Assembly: GCA_009936825.1 (NCBI GenBank)
Contig: JAACDV010000120.1
Coordinates: 1 to 7,153 of the forward strand
Length of the DNA: 7,153 nt
Direction: 5' to 3'
Source of the DNA: Bacteroidota bacterium
Lineage (GTDB): Bacteria > Pseudomonadota > Alphaproteobacteria > Puniceispirillales > Puniceispirillaceae
Shown: positions 1 to 6,835 of the stretch, piece after piece
How positions within the stretch are numbered: the first letter of the stretch is position 1
How the letters are laid out: the number at the start of each line of letters is the position of its first letter
Notes under the pieces: generated by a model
Databases searched by the model: none
Told to the model about the DNA's origin: nothing
Seen by the model: only the letters and a program-made list of their open reading frames with translations
Position numbers and translations under genes: made by a program

Positions 1-33
1 ACACCCCAATTTAAACACCCCAATTTAAACACC
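1..33. repeat. 14-bp tandem direct repeat spanning the livF stop codon
   Basis: The unit ACACCCCAATTTAA occurs at 1-14 and 15-28, followed by the start of a third copy, ACACC (29-33). The inner boundary contains the last livF codons and the TAA at 25-27. The array runs to the window edge, so the total copy number is unknown. A slippage duplication is the simplest explanation; a contig-end artefact is also possible. Confidence 0.85.
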
Positions 34-732
34 TAGATAGCGAGTTTTCAGATCGGGGTCGGCAAGCAAATCATCCGAATCGCCCTGCCATGCGACCTGC
101 CCCTTGTCGAGGATGTAGTGATAATCCCCTAGCTTGGCGAGCGCCGAGATGTTTTTATCGACGACAAGGATTGACTGGCCCGTCTGCTTTAACGCCGACA
201 GACAGCTCCAAATCTGTTCCCGGATAATGGGGGCCAGCCCTTCGGTTGCCTCATCAAGAATCAGCAGGCGCGGATTGGTCATCAGCGCGCGTCCGATTGC
301 CAGCATCTGCTGCTCACCGCCGGAAAGCTGACCACCGGAATTATCCAGTCGCTCGCTCAGCCGTGGAAACAAATCCAACACTTTATCGATGGTCCATTCA
401 TCTTGTCCGCTTTCGCGCGGCGGCAGATAAAATGTCGTTAGGTTCTCGCGCACTGACAGGTTCGGGAAAATCTGCCGCCCTTCGGGAACCAGCCCGATAC
501 CCGAATGAGCAATTTCAAAGGGCGTTACATTTCGCGCGGTAACGCCAAACCGGTTTATCTGACCACCACTTGGCATCAACTGGCCCATGATGGTGCGGAT
601 CGTTGTCGATTTACCCATCCCGTTACGCCCCATCAACGAAACACATTGCCCTGCGTCAACACGAAGATTGATCCCGAACAGTACCTGCCCCACACCATAA
701 CCGGCTTCGACTTGTGACATTTCGAGGATCAT
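25..732 (-). CDS. livF: ABC transporter ATP-binding protein, LivF type
   Basis: This is one of two ATPase subunits of a branched-chain amino acid/aromatic acid (HAAT) importer, acting on the cytoplasmic face of the LivH-LivM pore. At 235 aa it has the usual LivF length. Visible motifs are Walker A GRNGMGKST (35-43), Q-loop Q87 in the LivF hallmark VPEGRQIFPNLSVREN (82-97), signature LSGGEQQ (136-142), and Walker B LLILDEA (156-162) with catalytic E161. The conserved H-loop histidine is absent: the position reads VVDKN (190-194), where many LivF proteins have an EQN-like sequence. The usual DEPSEGLAP appears as DEATEGLAP. The start is ATG, overlapping the livG stop as ATGA, with GGGAG about 6 nt upstream, so translation is probably coupled. 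The stop codon lies inside a 14-bp tandem repeat. The family call is firm; the substrate is inferred from neighbours. Confidence 0.95.
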   Translation of the reverse strand: MILEMSQVEAGYGVGQVLFGINLRVDAGQCVSLMGRNGMGKSTTIRTIMGQLMPSGGQINRFGVTARNVTPFEIAHSGIGLVPEGRQIFPNLSVRENLTTFYLPPRESGQDEWTIDKVLDLFPRLSERLDNSGGQLSGGEQQMLAIGRALMTNPRLLILDEATEGLAPIIREQIWSCLSALKQTGQSILVVDKNISALAKLGDYHYILDKGQVAWQGDSDDLLADPDLKTRYLGV

Positions 733-1478
733 TCCTCGCTCCCTAGATAGGCTTCACGAACTTTTGGATTTTGGCTAATCTCAACGGGTGATCCTGATGC
801 AATTACCGCACCTTCAACCAACACACTGATCCGCCCGGCTAGCTTGAAAACAACGTCCATATCATGCTCGATCAGTAAAATTGACGTTTGCTCTTGGAAA
901 CCGGCAATAACATCGGTCATGAATATAGTATCTTCGGGGCTAGCACCGGCCATTGGTTCATCGAGCAATACCAGCGACGGGCGTAGCGCCAGCGCCAGCG
1001 CAAGTTCCAGAAGGCGGCGCTCACCATGCGCCAGATCCGCAACTTTGCGGTTCGCCATATCCTCCATCCCGACCCGGCGTAGGATTACCATCCCGCCCTC
1101 GACCAGCTTAGGATCGGAAAAGGCCGGCGTGAAAAAGCGGAACTGAGCGCCCGAATGAGAAATCTCGGCGATGATTGCATTTTCCAGCACACTGAAATCC
1201 ATCAACACGTTGCTGATCTGAAACGATCTGCCAATGCCAAGATGCGCGCGCTCAGATACCGAAGCATTGGTAACATTAACCCCATTCAAAAAAACAGCGC
1301 CGGAATCAGGAGCAAGATTACCAAAAATTTGCCCGATCAGCGTGGTTTTGCCTGCACCGTTTGGCCCGATCAGCGCATGAATTTCACCGCGCCGCACCTC
1401 TAGCGAGACATTATCAGTGGCCTTGAGCGCACCAAAATTCTTGGTCAGCCCGCGAAGTTCAAGAGCAAGATCTGTCAT
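729..1478 (-). CDS. livG: ABC transporter ATP-binding protein, LivG type
   Basis: This is the second ATPase subunit of the importer, 249 aa. Visible motifs are Walker A GPNGAGKTT (38-46), Q-loop Q87 in GIGRSFQ, signature LAHGERR (149-155), Walker B LVLLDEP (169-175) with E174, and switch histidine H205 in LIEHDMDVVF. The C-terminal tail, ending KVREAYLGSEE, is typical of LivG. An in-frame ATG exists 37 codons upstream, but the extra residues are cysteine-rich, unlike any LivG N-terminus, and lie inside the livM coding sequence. The chosen ATG has AAGGAG 6 nt upstream and overlaps the livM TGA as ATGA. Because LivF lacks the switch histidine and LivG has it, the pair may form asymmetric ATP sites; this is inference. 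Confidence 0.95.
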   Translation of the reverse strand: MTDLALELRGLTKNFGALKATDNVSLEVRRGEIHALIGPNGAGKTTLIGQIFGNLAPDSGAVFLNGVNVTNASVSERAHLGIGRSFQISNVLMDFSVLENAIIAEISHSGAQFRFFTPAFSDPKLVEGGMVILRRVGMEDMANRKVADLAHGERRLLELALALALRPSLVLLDEPMAGASPEDTIFMTDVIAGFQEQTSILLIEHDMDVVFKLAGRISVLVEGAVIASGSPVEISQNPKVREAYLGSEE

Positions 1479-2461
1479 GTCCGACTCCTTTTCATGATCC
1501 CCGCAAACCGCCGCGAAACAACCCCCATCAGCCCGCCTTGGCCAAACAGCACAACAGCGATCAGAATCGGACCAAAAACCACCATCCAATTTTCCGCAAT
1601 GGACGGAAATACCGCATGCAATATTTCAGGGAGAAATTCTTCCAGCAGCAAAAAGGCCACCGCCCCCAAAAGCGGTCCGGCAAGATATGTTAGCCCGCCC
1701 AGAATGATGATGATCATCAACTCCCCTGAGCGCGTCCAATGCATGATGTCAGGCGAGACGAATTCCTGCCATGACGCAAACAACACACCCGATACACCGC
1801 AAATCATCGCCGAGATAACATAAGCCGTAATCTTAAAATGAAGAGGGGCTAAGCCCATCGCCTCAACCCGGCTTTCATTCGATTTAATGGCTTGCAAAAT
1901 CACCCCAAAGCGCGACCGGATGAACAGTGCCAAAATAATGCAAACCACCGTCAACACTGCAAAAATCAGATAATAGAGCCGCAGCGGTTCATATAGGTCG
2001 ATCACAACAAATTCTGAGCGATCCATAATCATCCCATCGTCGCCGCCGAACTGTTCAAGACCAACGAAGAAAAAATACAGCATCTGCGCAAAGGCCAGCG
2101 TGATCATGATGAAATAAATGCCGCTGGTACGAAGCGCTAAAAATCCGATAATCACCCCAAGCCCGCCGCAAACCGCCACGGCCAGAAGTATCTGAACCCA
2201 CCCATTGTCCAAGCCGTAATACTGGCCAATACCCGCGCAATAGGCACCGATACCAATGAATGCCGCATGACCAAAGGAAATCATCCCGCCAAAGCCCAGT
2301 ACCAAATTCAACCCCATCGCCGCCATTCCCAGCAACATGATGCGCATCATCACATCGTTCCAGAAAGGCAAATCATAAACCGAGGTAAAAACCGGAAAGA
2401 CCGCAAAGCAAGCTAGAATCACCCACAATGTCGGAAATTTTTTCAGCGTGTCTAGCAACAT
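1475..2461 (-). CDS. livM: Branched-chain/aromatic acid ABC transporter permease, LivM type
   Basis: This is an inner-membrane permease subunit that pairs with LivH to form the translocation path. It is 328 aa with many hydrophobic segments (for example about 12-29, 37-57, 90-110, 114-134 and 162-181, with more in the C-terminal half). The LivM hallmark GMISFGHAAFIGIGAY is at 59-74. A second conserved stretch, LRTSGIYFIMITLAFAQ (110-126), leads to GGDDG at 139-143. The cytoplasmic coupling loop, with the pattern GxxLxAIxxNexR....G, is at 186-203. The gene starts 4 bp after the livH stop, with an AAAGGA ribosome site about 10 nt upstream, inside the end of livH. Its TGA overlaps the livG start. 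The basic tail MKRSRT also encodes the livG ribosome site. Start and family are well supported; the substrate is inferred. Confidence 0.95.
   Translation of the reverse strand: MLLDTLKKFPTLWVILACFAVFPVFTSVYDLPFWNDVMMRIMLLGMAAMGLNLVLGFGGMISFGHAAFIGIGAYCAGIGQYYGLDNGWVQILLAVAVCGGLGVIIGFLALRTSGIYFIMITLAFAQMLYFFFVGLEQFGGDDGMIMDRSEFVVIDLYEPLRLYYLIFAVLTVVCIILALFIRSRFGVILQAIKSNESRVEAMGLAPLHFKITAYVISAMICGVSGVLFASWQEFVSPDIMHWTRSGELMIIIILGGLTYLAGPLLGAVAFLLLEEFLPEILHAVFPSIAENWMVVFGPILIAVVLFGQGGLMGVVSRRFAGIMKRSRT
1485..1490 (-). promoter_or_regulatory. Ribosome binding site deciding the livG start
   Basis: AAGGAG lies 6 nt before the ATG at 1476-1478, inside the last codons of livM. It favours this start over the ATG 37 codons upstream. 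Confidence 0.8.
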
Positions 2462-2465
2462 CTGA

Positions 2466-3389
2466 TTATGATCCTTTCGGCGGGAATAGGCCCTTTGGGC
2501 GGAACACCAAAACCACAGCCATCAGGATATAAACACTCATCGAGGCGAGCGCTGGCCCTGCGGTATCAGCAGCTGCATTCCCCATAAATTCGCGCAGAAT
2601 GACCGGCAACAAAACGCGCCCCATTGTATCGACAAGGCCAATGATTATGGCGGCGATAAACGCCCCGCGTACCGAGCCAATTCCACCAATTATAATCACC
2701 ACCAGCGACAGGATCAGCAGCGGCTCACCCATCCCCGGTTCGACCGACGTCAACGGCCCAATCATCATTCCGGCAAGCCCTGCAAAGGTCGCCCCCGCCG
2801 CAAAAATAAAGCGGAACAAAATCTTGATATTGATGCCTAGTGCCGCCGCCATTTCAGGGTTGCTGGCACCTGCACGCACCATTGCGCCAACCCGTGTACG
2901 CGAAACAAACAGATGAATTGCCAGCGCACAAGCTAGCCCCACCGCAATAATCAACAGCCGGAATACCGGGTAAGGCGTATCGGGCAGAATCTCGACAAAG
3001 CCGGAAATCGATGGTGGAAAATTTGAAAACAACGCGGCCGGACCAAAGCCTATACGGATCAATTCATTAAAAAATAAGATCAAACCGAACGTAGCAAGCA
3101 CCTGATCCATATGATCACGCCGGTAGAGATGCCTTATAATCAGCCATTCCAACAGATAACCGCTGGCAAAGGTAATCGGGATCGCCCCCAAAATACCTAG
3201 AAAAAAATTATCTGTGGCAATGGTGATCGCCGACGCAGCATAGGCCCCGATCATCACCTGCGAGCCATGCGCCAGAAAAACAAAATCCATAATGCCGAGA
3301 ATCAATGTCAGCCCGGCAGCGATCAGAAACAGTGTAACGCCCGCCTGAAGACCGTTGAAAATCTGTTCTAATAAGAGCGTGACTGTCAT
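2466..3389 (-). CDS. livH: Branched-chain/aromatic acid ABC transporter permease, LivH type
   Basis: This is the partner permease of LivM in the inner membrane, 307 aa. The N-terminus has the LivH pattern NGLQAG (12-17), GLTLILGIMDFVFLAHGS (26-43), then MIGAYAA. DQVLATFGLILFFNE is at 95-109, and the cytoplasmic coupling loop VGAMVRAGASNPEMAAALGIN is at 167-187. The C-terminus RPKGLFPPKG is also typical. An in-frame stop lies 18 nt upstream of the ATG, so the start is fixed. No convincing Shine-Dalgarno sequence precedes it, unlike its neighbours. It is the first gene after the terminator-like hairpin at 3428-3464, so it is probably expressed by read-through at a lower level than the binding protein. 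Confidence 0.95.
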   Translation of the reverse strand: MTVTLLLEQIFNGLQAGVTLFLIAAGLTLILGIMDFVFLAHGSQVMIGAYAASAITIATDNFFLGILGAIPITFASGYLLEWLIIRHLYRRDHMDQVLATFGLILFFNELIRIGFGPAALFSNFPPSISGFVEILPDTPYPVFRLLIIAVGLACALAIHLFVSRTRVGAMVRAGASNPEMAAALGINIKILFRFIFAAGATFAGLAGMMIGPLTSVEPGMGEPLLILSLVVIIIGGIGSVRGAFIAAIIIGLVDTMGRVLLPVILREFMGNAAADTAGPALASMSVYILMAVVLVFRPKGLFPPKGS

Positions 3390-3427
3390 GGACTGGAAGA
3401 ACCAAAATTAACCGATTAAAAAAGTTC

Positions 3428-3464
3428 AAAAAATAATGTTGGCACCACGATGGATGCCAACATT
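3428..3464 (-). terminator. Intrinsic terminator-like hairpin between binding-protein gene and livH
   Basis: Read on the minus strand, a perfect 10-bp inverted repeat, AATGTTGGCA and TGCCAACATT, encloses a 10-nt loop. One base later comes a run of six T (3428-3433), and a second run of T follows about 5 bases further on. It starts 16 bp after the binding-protein stop codon and ends 38 bp before the livH ATG. Stem plus U-tract is the form of a Rho-independent terminator. The genes on both sides encode one transporter, so partial termination, or a stem protecting the upstream mRNA, is more likely than a complete operon end. Confidence 0.75.
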
Positions 3465-3480
3465 CTGATTTTGAGGCCTA

Positions 3481-4641
3481 TTAGAAGCTGCAATCTTTGG
3501 CGTAGGCATCGCCATGATTTTCAAAGACAGTCTCAATAATCTTTGTTGTCACCACTCCATCAGCATCTTTAACGGCTTCACGGAGATAAAAGTTCTGCAC
3601 CGGGAAATTGTTGCTATTCATCTGCAAAGGCCCTCGGGTTGTTGGGATGTCCCCAGATGCCAGAACAGCACGCATTTTTTCAGCATCAGTGCTGCCCGAC
3701 TTTCCAACCGCGTAATCGATTGCAAGCATGGTGTCATAAGCTTGAGCCGCATAGAACGAAGGATATCCGCCAAACTTCGCCTTATAATCAGCAACGAATT
3801 TCTTATTAACGGCGTTGTCTAGATCAGGCGACCATGTCTGTGTGCTAATCGTGCCAAGCGCGGAATCTTTAAGTGCTGGAAGCGAGACACCGTCTACAGA
3901 GAAAACTGTGTACAACTTACTGACTTCACTCATGCCAGCCTGTTCCCACTGCTTGATAAAGTTGATCCCCATTCCACCAGGCTGGAAGATGAATGTTGCT
4001 GGCGGCTTTGCCGCACGAAGCGTGGACAATTCAGCTTGGAAATCAGTTTGACCAAGCTTGGTGTAAACCTCGCCAACAATCTCACCGTCGTAAAAACGCT
4101 TGAAACCGGAAAGCATATCTTTGCCAGCCTGATAGTTTGGTGCAAGCAGATAAGCCGCCTTCACACCAGCATTTTTCATGTACTCACCCATTGCCTCAGG
4201 TGTCTGGTCATTCTGCCAAGACATCGAAACAAAATTCGGGTGGCATTCGCCGCCAGCGATTGGCGATGGACCAGCGTTCGAGCTAATCAAAAGCGTGTCT
4301 GCGCGTGTTACTTGCTTGTGAACCGCCATCAATAGATTTGACCAAATAATACCCGCAACAACATCAACCTTATCGCTCTTGATAAGACGGTTTACCAACT
4401 GTTTGGCAACATCGGGCTTGCGCTGATCATCGGCAAAGATAATCTCTGCGTCCATCCCGCCAAGCTTGCCGCCCATATGCTCCATGGCAAGATCGACAGC
4501 ATTTTTCATCTGCGCTCCAATAACGCCGCCGCCACCTGTAAGAGTGGTCATATAACCAACCTTAACAGTATCTGCGAAAGCGGCACTAGAACCCGCAGCA
4601 AGTGCCGCAGACATCGCTGCAGCAATCAATTTGGTTTTCAT
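3481..4641 (-). CDS. Periplasmic substrate-binding protein of HAAT-type ABC importer, probably for an aromatic acid
   Basis: This is the secreted ligand-capture component of the LivHMGF importer, 386 aa, of the Peripla_BP_6/LivJ-like fold. Residues 1-23 form a signal peptide: basic KTK, an alanine-rich core and an AFA cleavage site before D24. The mature protein opens with VKVGYMTTLTGGGGVIGAQMKNA (26-48), the first strand and ligand loop of the family. VDVVAGIIWSNL (92-103) and LLISSNAGPSPIAG (117-130) follow. The PNYQAGKDM and YTKLGQTDFQAELSTLRAAKP segments resemble binding proteins found beside aromatic-acid catabolic genes more than E. coli LivJ/LivK. The only cysteines in the mature chain are C133 (GGECHPN) and C384 (near the C-terminus), which could form a disulfide. 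GGGAGAG lies 7 nt before the ATG. Ligand identity (benzoate, anthranilate or similar) is inferred from the CoA ligase upstream. Confidence 0.93.
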   Translation of the reverse strand: MKTKLIAAAMSAALAAGSSAAFADTVKVGYMTTLTGGGGVIGAQMKNAVDLAMEHMGGKLGGMDAEIIFADDQRKPDVAKQLVNRLIKSDKVDVVAGIIWSNLLMAVHKQVTRADTLLISSNAGPSPIAGGECHPNFVSMSWQNDQTPEAMGEYMKNAGVKAAYLLAPNYQAGKDMLSGFKRFYDGEIVGEVYTKLGQTDFQAELSTLRAAKPPATFIFQPGGMGINFIKQWEQAGMSEVSKLYTVFSVDGVSLPALKDSALGTISTQTWSPDLDNAVNKKFVADYKAKFGGYPSFYAAQAYDTMLAIDYAVGKSGSTDAEKMRAVLASGDIPTTRGPLQMNSNNFPVQNFYLREAVKDADGVVTTKIIETVFENHGDAYAKDCSF

Positions 4642-4668
4642 TTTTTAACTCTCCCAAAAATTTCTCTT

Positions 4669-4691
4669 AGTGTGAACCACCTAAACACACT
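4669..4691. promoter_or_regulatory. Inverted repeat in leader region of the binding-protein gene
   Basis: AGTGTG and CACACT are perfect 6-bp arms separated by 11 nt. They sit 28-50 bp upstream of the binding-protein start codon in the 90-bp gap after the ligase gene. The size would suit a dimeric regulator site or a small leader hairpin. A second short palindrome, GGCAATTTGCC, is at 4720-4730, just after the ligase stop. No known operator consensus is recognised and no regulator gene is in the window. Repeats this short can arise by chance. Confidence 0.25.
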
Positions 4692-4731
4692 CTTGAATGT
4701 TCTGTAAACAACGCTATCAGGCAATTTGCCG

Positions 4732-6348
4732 CTAGTTTGAAGGTTTCAATTTGAAACGCTGAATTTTGCCGGTCTGCGTCTTTGGCAGGTCATCCGCAAA
4801 GATCACCGAACGCGGATATTTGTTCGGAGCGATCGTTGCTTTAACATGGTCTTGCAACTCTTTGATCAGCGAGTCGCCTGGTGTTGACCCGCCGCGAAGA
4901 ACGACATGCGCCTGCACAATGGCACCGCGATCTTCGTCGGGAACGCCAATCACCGCGCATTCAGCAACCGCGCTGTGCGAGAGCAGCGCCGCCTCAACTT
5001 CTGGCCCGGCGATATTATATCCCGACGAGATAATCATATCGTCATTGCGTGCGGCAAAACGAAAATACCCATCCGCGTCCTGCGAAAAGCTATCGCCGGT
5101 AATGTTCCACCCATCGACCACATATTCGCTCTGCCGCTCACCACCAAGATACCGGCATCCCGTTGGCCCGCGAACCGCCAGCCGGCCAATCTCGCCAACC
5201 CCGACTTGCTTGCCGTCAGGGCCAACCACCTGCGCCTCATATCCGGCAACGGGCCGCCCCGTGCTGGCCGGAGCATGGTCATCAAAACGGTTGCTGATGA
5301 AAATATGTAAAAGCTCGGTGGCACCAATACCGTCTAGCATCGGCTTACCGGTTTTTTCGATCCAGTCATTATAGACTGGCGCAGGCAATGTCTCACCGGC
5401 CGAAACGGCAGCGCGAAGCGAGGATAAATCAGCCCCCTGATCCATTGCTGATAACATCACCCGATACGCCGTCGGCGCGGTAAAGCAAACCGTCGCCCGG
5501 TATTGTTCGATCATTTCAATCAGATTTGGTGGCGCCGCATTTTCCAGCAAAATTGCCGCCGCTCCGAAGCGCAGCGGAAACACCGCCAGACCCCCAAGAC
5601 CAAAGGTAAAGGCAAGCGGCGGCGAGCCGATAAAGATATCTTTGGGCGTAACGCCAAGCACTTCGCTGGCATAGCCATCAGCAATAATCAAAAGATCGCG
5701 GTGGAAATGCATAGTGCCTTTTGGCTCGCCAGTAGACCCCGACGTAAATCCGATCAGCGCCACATCGTCGTTCGATGTTTGCACCGCGTCATAATGAACC
5801 GGCTTATCCAATGCCAACCGGTCAAGCTCGGCATCATGACTTGCAGTGCCATCAAACCCGACAACAGTTTTGAGAAACGGGCTATTCTTGGCACAGATGG
5901 TCAGCTCATCCATCAGCCGAGTATCGCATAGTGCATAGGAAATTTCGGCCTTCTCAACATATTTGGCCAGCTCACCAGCCCGCAGCAGCGGCATCGTATT
6001 GACAACAACAGCACCGATTTTTGTTGCGGCCAGCCAGCAGGCAACCATCGCCGGATTATTGGCCGAGCGGATTAGCACACGCGCCCCCGGCTTAATACCA
6101 AGATCATCAACCAGCGCATTTGCCAGACGGTTCGTCCAGTCGGAGAGTTCTTTATAGGTGCGCCGCCGCCCGTTGCCGATCAGCGCCACATGATCACCGA
6201 AGCCTTTTTCAACCATGGCATCAGTGAGTTCAACACCGACATTCAGCCGGTCTTCATAGGCAAATTTATCAAGCAAAAAGTCAGGCCATAGCGATACATC
6301 TGGTAGATTATCACGCGCAAAGCTATCTATATGGGCAGAAGTAAGCAC
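4732..6348 (-). CDS. Benzoate-CoA ligase family protein, probable 2-aminobenzoate-CoA ligase
   Basis: This is an ATP-dependent acyl-adenylate-forming enzyme that would convert an aromatic carboxylate to its CoA thioester in the cytoplasm. It is 538 aa, full length for the class. Visible motifs are P-loop FTSGSTGEPKG (201-211), SPPLAFTFGLGGL (242-254), A5 motif GIGATELLHIFISN (340-353), ATP ribose-binding D419 in WNITGD, hinge region R434 with SSGYNIAGPEVEAALL (441-456), and catalytic K528 in PKTQTGKIQR. The SPPLAFTFGLGG, GIGATELLHIF and SGYNIAGPEVE segments are typical of benzoate and 2-aminobenzoate-CoA ligases rather than acetyl-CoA synthetases or long-chain acyl-CoA ligases. Translation begins at GTG, with AAAGGAA 7 nt upstream; the next in-frame ATG would remove 44 conserved residues. 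A substituted benzoate remains possible as the substrate. Confidence 0.9.
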   Translation of the reverse strand: MLTSAHIDSFARDNLPDVSLWPDFLLDKFAYEDRLNVGVELTDAMVEKGFGDHVALIGNGRRRTYKELSDWTNRLANALVDDLGIKPGARVLIRSANNPAMVACWLAATKIGAVVVNTMPLLRAGELAKYVEKAEISYALCDTRLMDELTICAKNSPFLKTVVGFDGTASHDAELDRLALDKPVHYDAVQTSNDDVALIGFTSGSTGEPKGTMHFHRDLLIIADGYASEVLGVTPKDIFIGSPPLAFTFGLGGLAVFPLRFGAAAILLENAAPPNLIEMIEQYRATVCFTAPTAYRVMLSAMDQGADLSSLRAAVSAGETLPAPVYNDWIEKTGKPMLDGIGATELLHIFISNRFDDHAPASTGRPVAGYEAQVVGPDGKQVGVGEIGRLAVRGPTGCRYLGGERQSEYVVDGWNITGDSFSQDADGYFRFAARNDDMIISSGYNIAGPEVEAALLSHSAVAECAVIGVPDEDRGAIVQAHVVLRGGSTPGDSLIKELQDHVKATIAPNKYPRSVIFADDLPKTQTGKIQRFKLKPSN

Positions 6349-6355
6349 CTAAAAA

Positions 6356-6362
6356 TTCCTTT
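6356..6362 (-). promoter_or_regulatory. Ribosome binding site supporting the GTG start of the CoA ligase
   Basis: On the minus strand AAAGGAA lies 7 nt before the GTG at 6346-6348. It supports this non-ATG start, since no in-frame ATG occurs until residue 45. Confidence 0.7.
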
Positions 6363-6388
6363 CCACGGTTGAAAGTTATTCCAAGAAT

Positions 6389-6787
6389 TTAGGTCGCCAG
6401 AACCGCTGTCGCTTCAATTTCGATGCGCGCATCATCTTCGACCAGTGCCGAAATTACCACCATCGTCATCGCCGGAAAATGATACCCCATCACCTCGCGG
6501 TAGGCAGCGCCAACCTGACGCTGGTTCGCGACATAATCCTGCTTGTCGGTAACATACCAGGTCAGACGGGCAATATCGGATGCTGTTCCGCCGGCGGCCT
6601 CAACCACATCCAGAATATTACGAAGGCATTGCTTCATCTGGCCGATGAAATCATGGTGCTCGAAAACCTGCTCGGTGTTCCAGCCGATTTGACCGCCAAC
6701 ACACAGAATGCGCCCCTCACCAATCAGTCCATTGGCGTATCCTTTTGGCGGTGCCCATCCTTCGGGCTGAACATTAATGATTGCCAT
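6389..6787 (-). CDS. RidA/YjgF/YER057c-family protein, non-archetypal
   Basis: This is a small protein of the Rid family (trimeric, chorismate-mutase-like fold), 132 aa. Family features are the PEGWAPPKGYANG opening, GQIGWN (32-37), the helix containing CLRNILDVVEAAGG (54-67), RLTWYVTD (74-81), YREVMGYHFPA (96-106) and the closing RIEIEATAVL (121-130). Archetypal RidA proteins have an arginine after FPA that binds the substrate carboxylate and is needed for enamine/imine hydrolysis. Here that place is methionine (FPAMTMV, M107), while the late glutamate (E125) is kept. Deaminase activity therefore cannot be assumed. An ATG six codons upstream would use up the ribosome site, so the later start was chosen. 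The gene lies 40 bp before the CoA ligase and 48 bp after the thioesterase, suggesting a role in the same pathway; that role is unknown. Confidence 0.9.
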   Translation of the reverse strand: MAIINVQPEGWAPPKGYANGLIGEGRILCVGGQIGWNTEQVFEHHDFIGQMKQCLRNILDVVEAAGGTASDIARLTWYVTDKQDYVANQRQVGAAYREVMGYHFPAMTMVVISALVEDDARIEIEATAVLAT

Positions 6788-6793
6788 TCGCGG

Positions 6794-6801
6794 CCTCCCC
6801 C
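6794..6801 (-). promoter_or_regulatory. Ribosome binding site deciding the RidA-like start
   Basis: GGGGGAGG lies 6 nt before the ATG at 6785-6787. The alternative ATG at 6803-6805 is directly upstream of this sequence and has no ribosome site of similar quality close by. Confidence 0.8.
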
Positions 6802-6835
6802 TCATCTTACCTATACCTAAATCTAAACTACACCG

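Noticed and set aside
1479..1589. 37-codon N-terminal extension of LivG from an upstream ATG
   Set aside because: The extra residues are unlike LivG, lie in livM coding sequence, and the downstream ATG has an excellent ribosome site and an ATGA overlap.
3208..3429. 73-codon minus-strand frame overlapping the start of livH
   Set aside because: It lies in an alternative frame of a clear LivH coding region and has no recognisable family features.
4680..4708. Possible promoter on the minus strand, TTTACA, 17 bp, TTTAGG, before the binding-protein gene
   Set aside because: The -10 box matches the consensus at only three of six positions; too weak to call without transcript data.
4766..5374. 202-codon open frame on the plus strand opposite the CoA ligase
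   Set aside because: It is the antisense of a well-conserved ligase domain, its translation shows no family features, and it has no sign of its own expression signals.
5503..5931. 142-codon plus-strand open frame opposite the ligase adenylation domain
   Set aside because: It is a shadow of a strongly supported gene with low-complexity basic translation.
6788..6805. Six-codon N-terminal extension of the RidA-like protein (MRGRPR)
   Set aside because: These codons are the ribosome binding site of the downstream ATG and do not resemble the family N-terminus.
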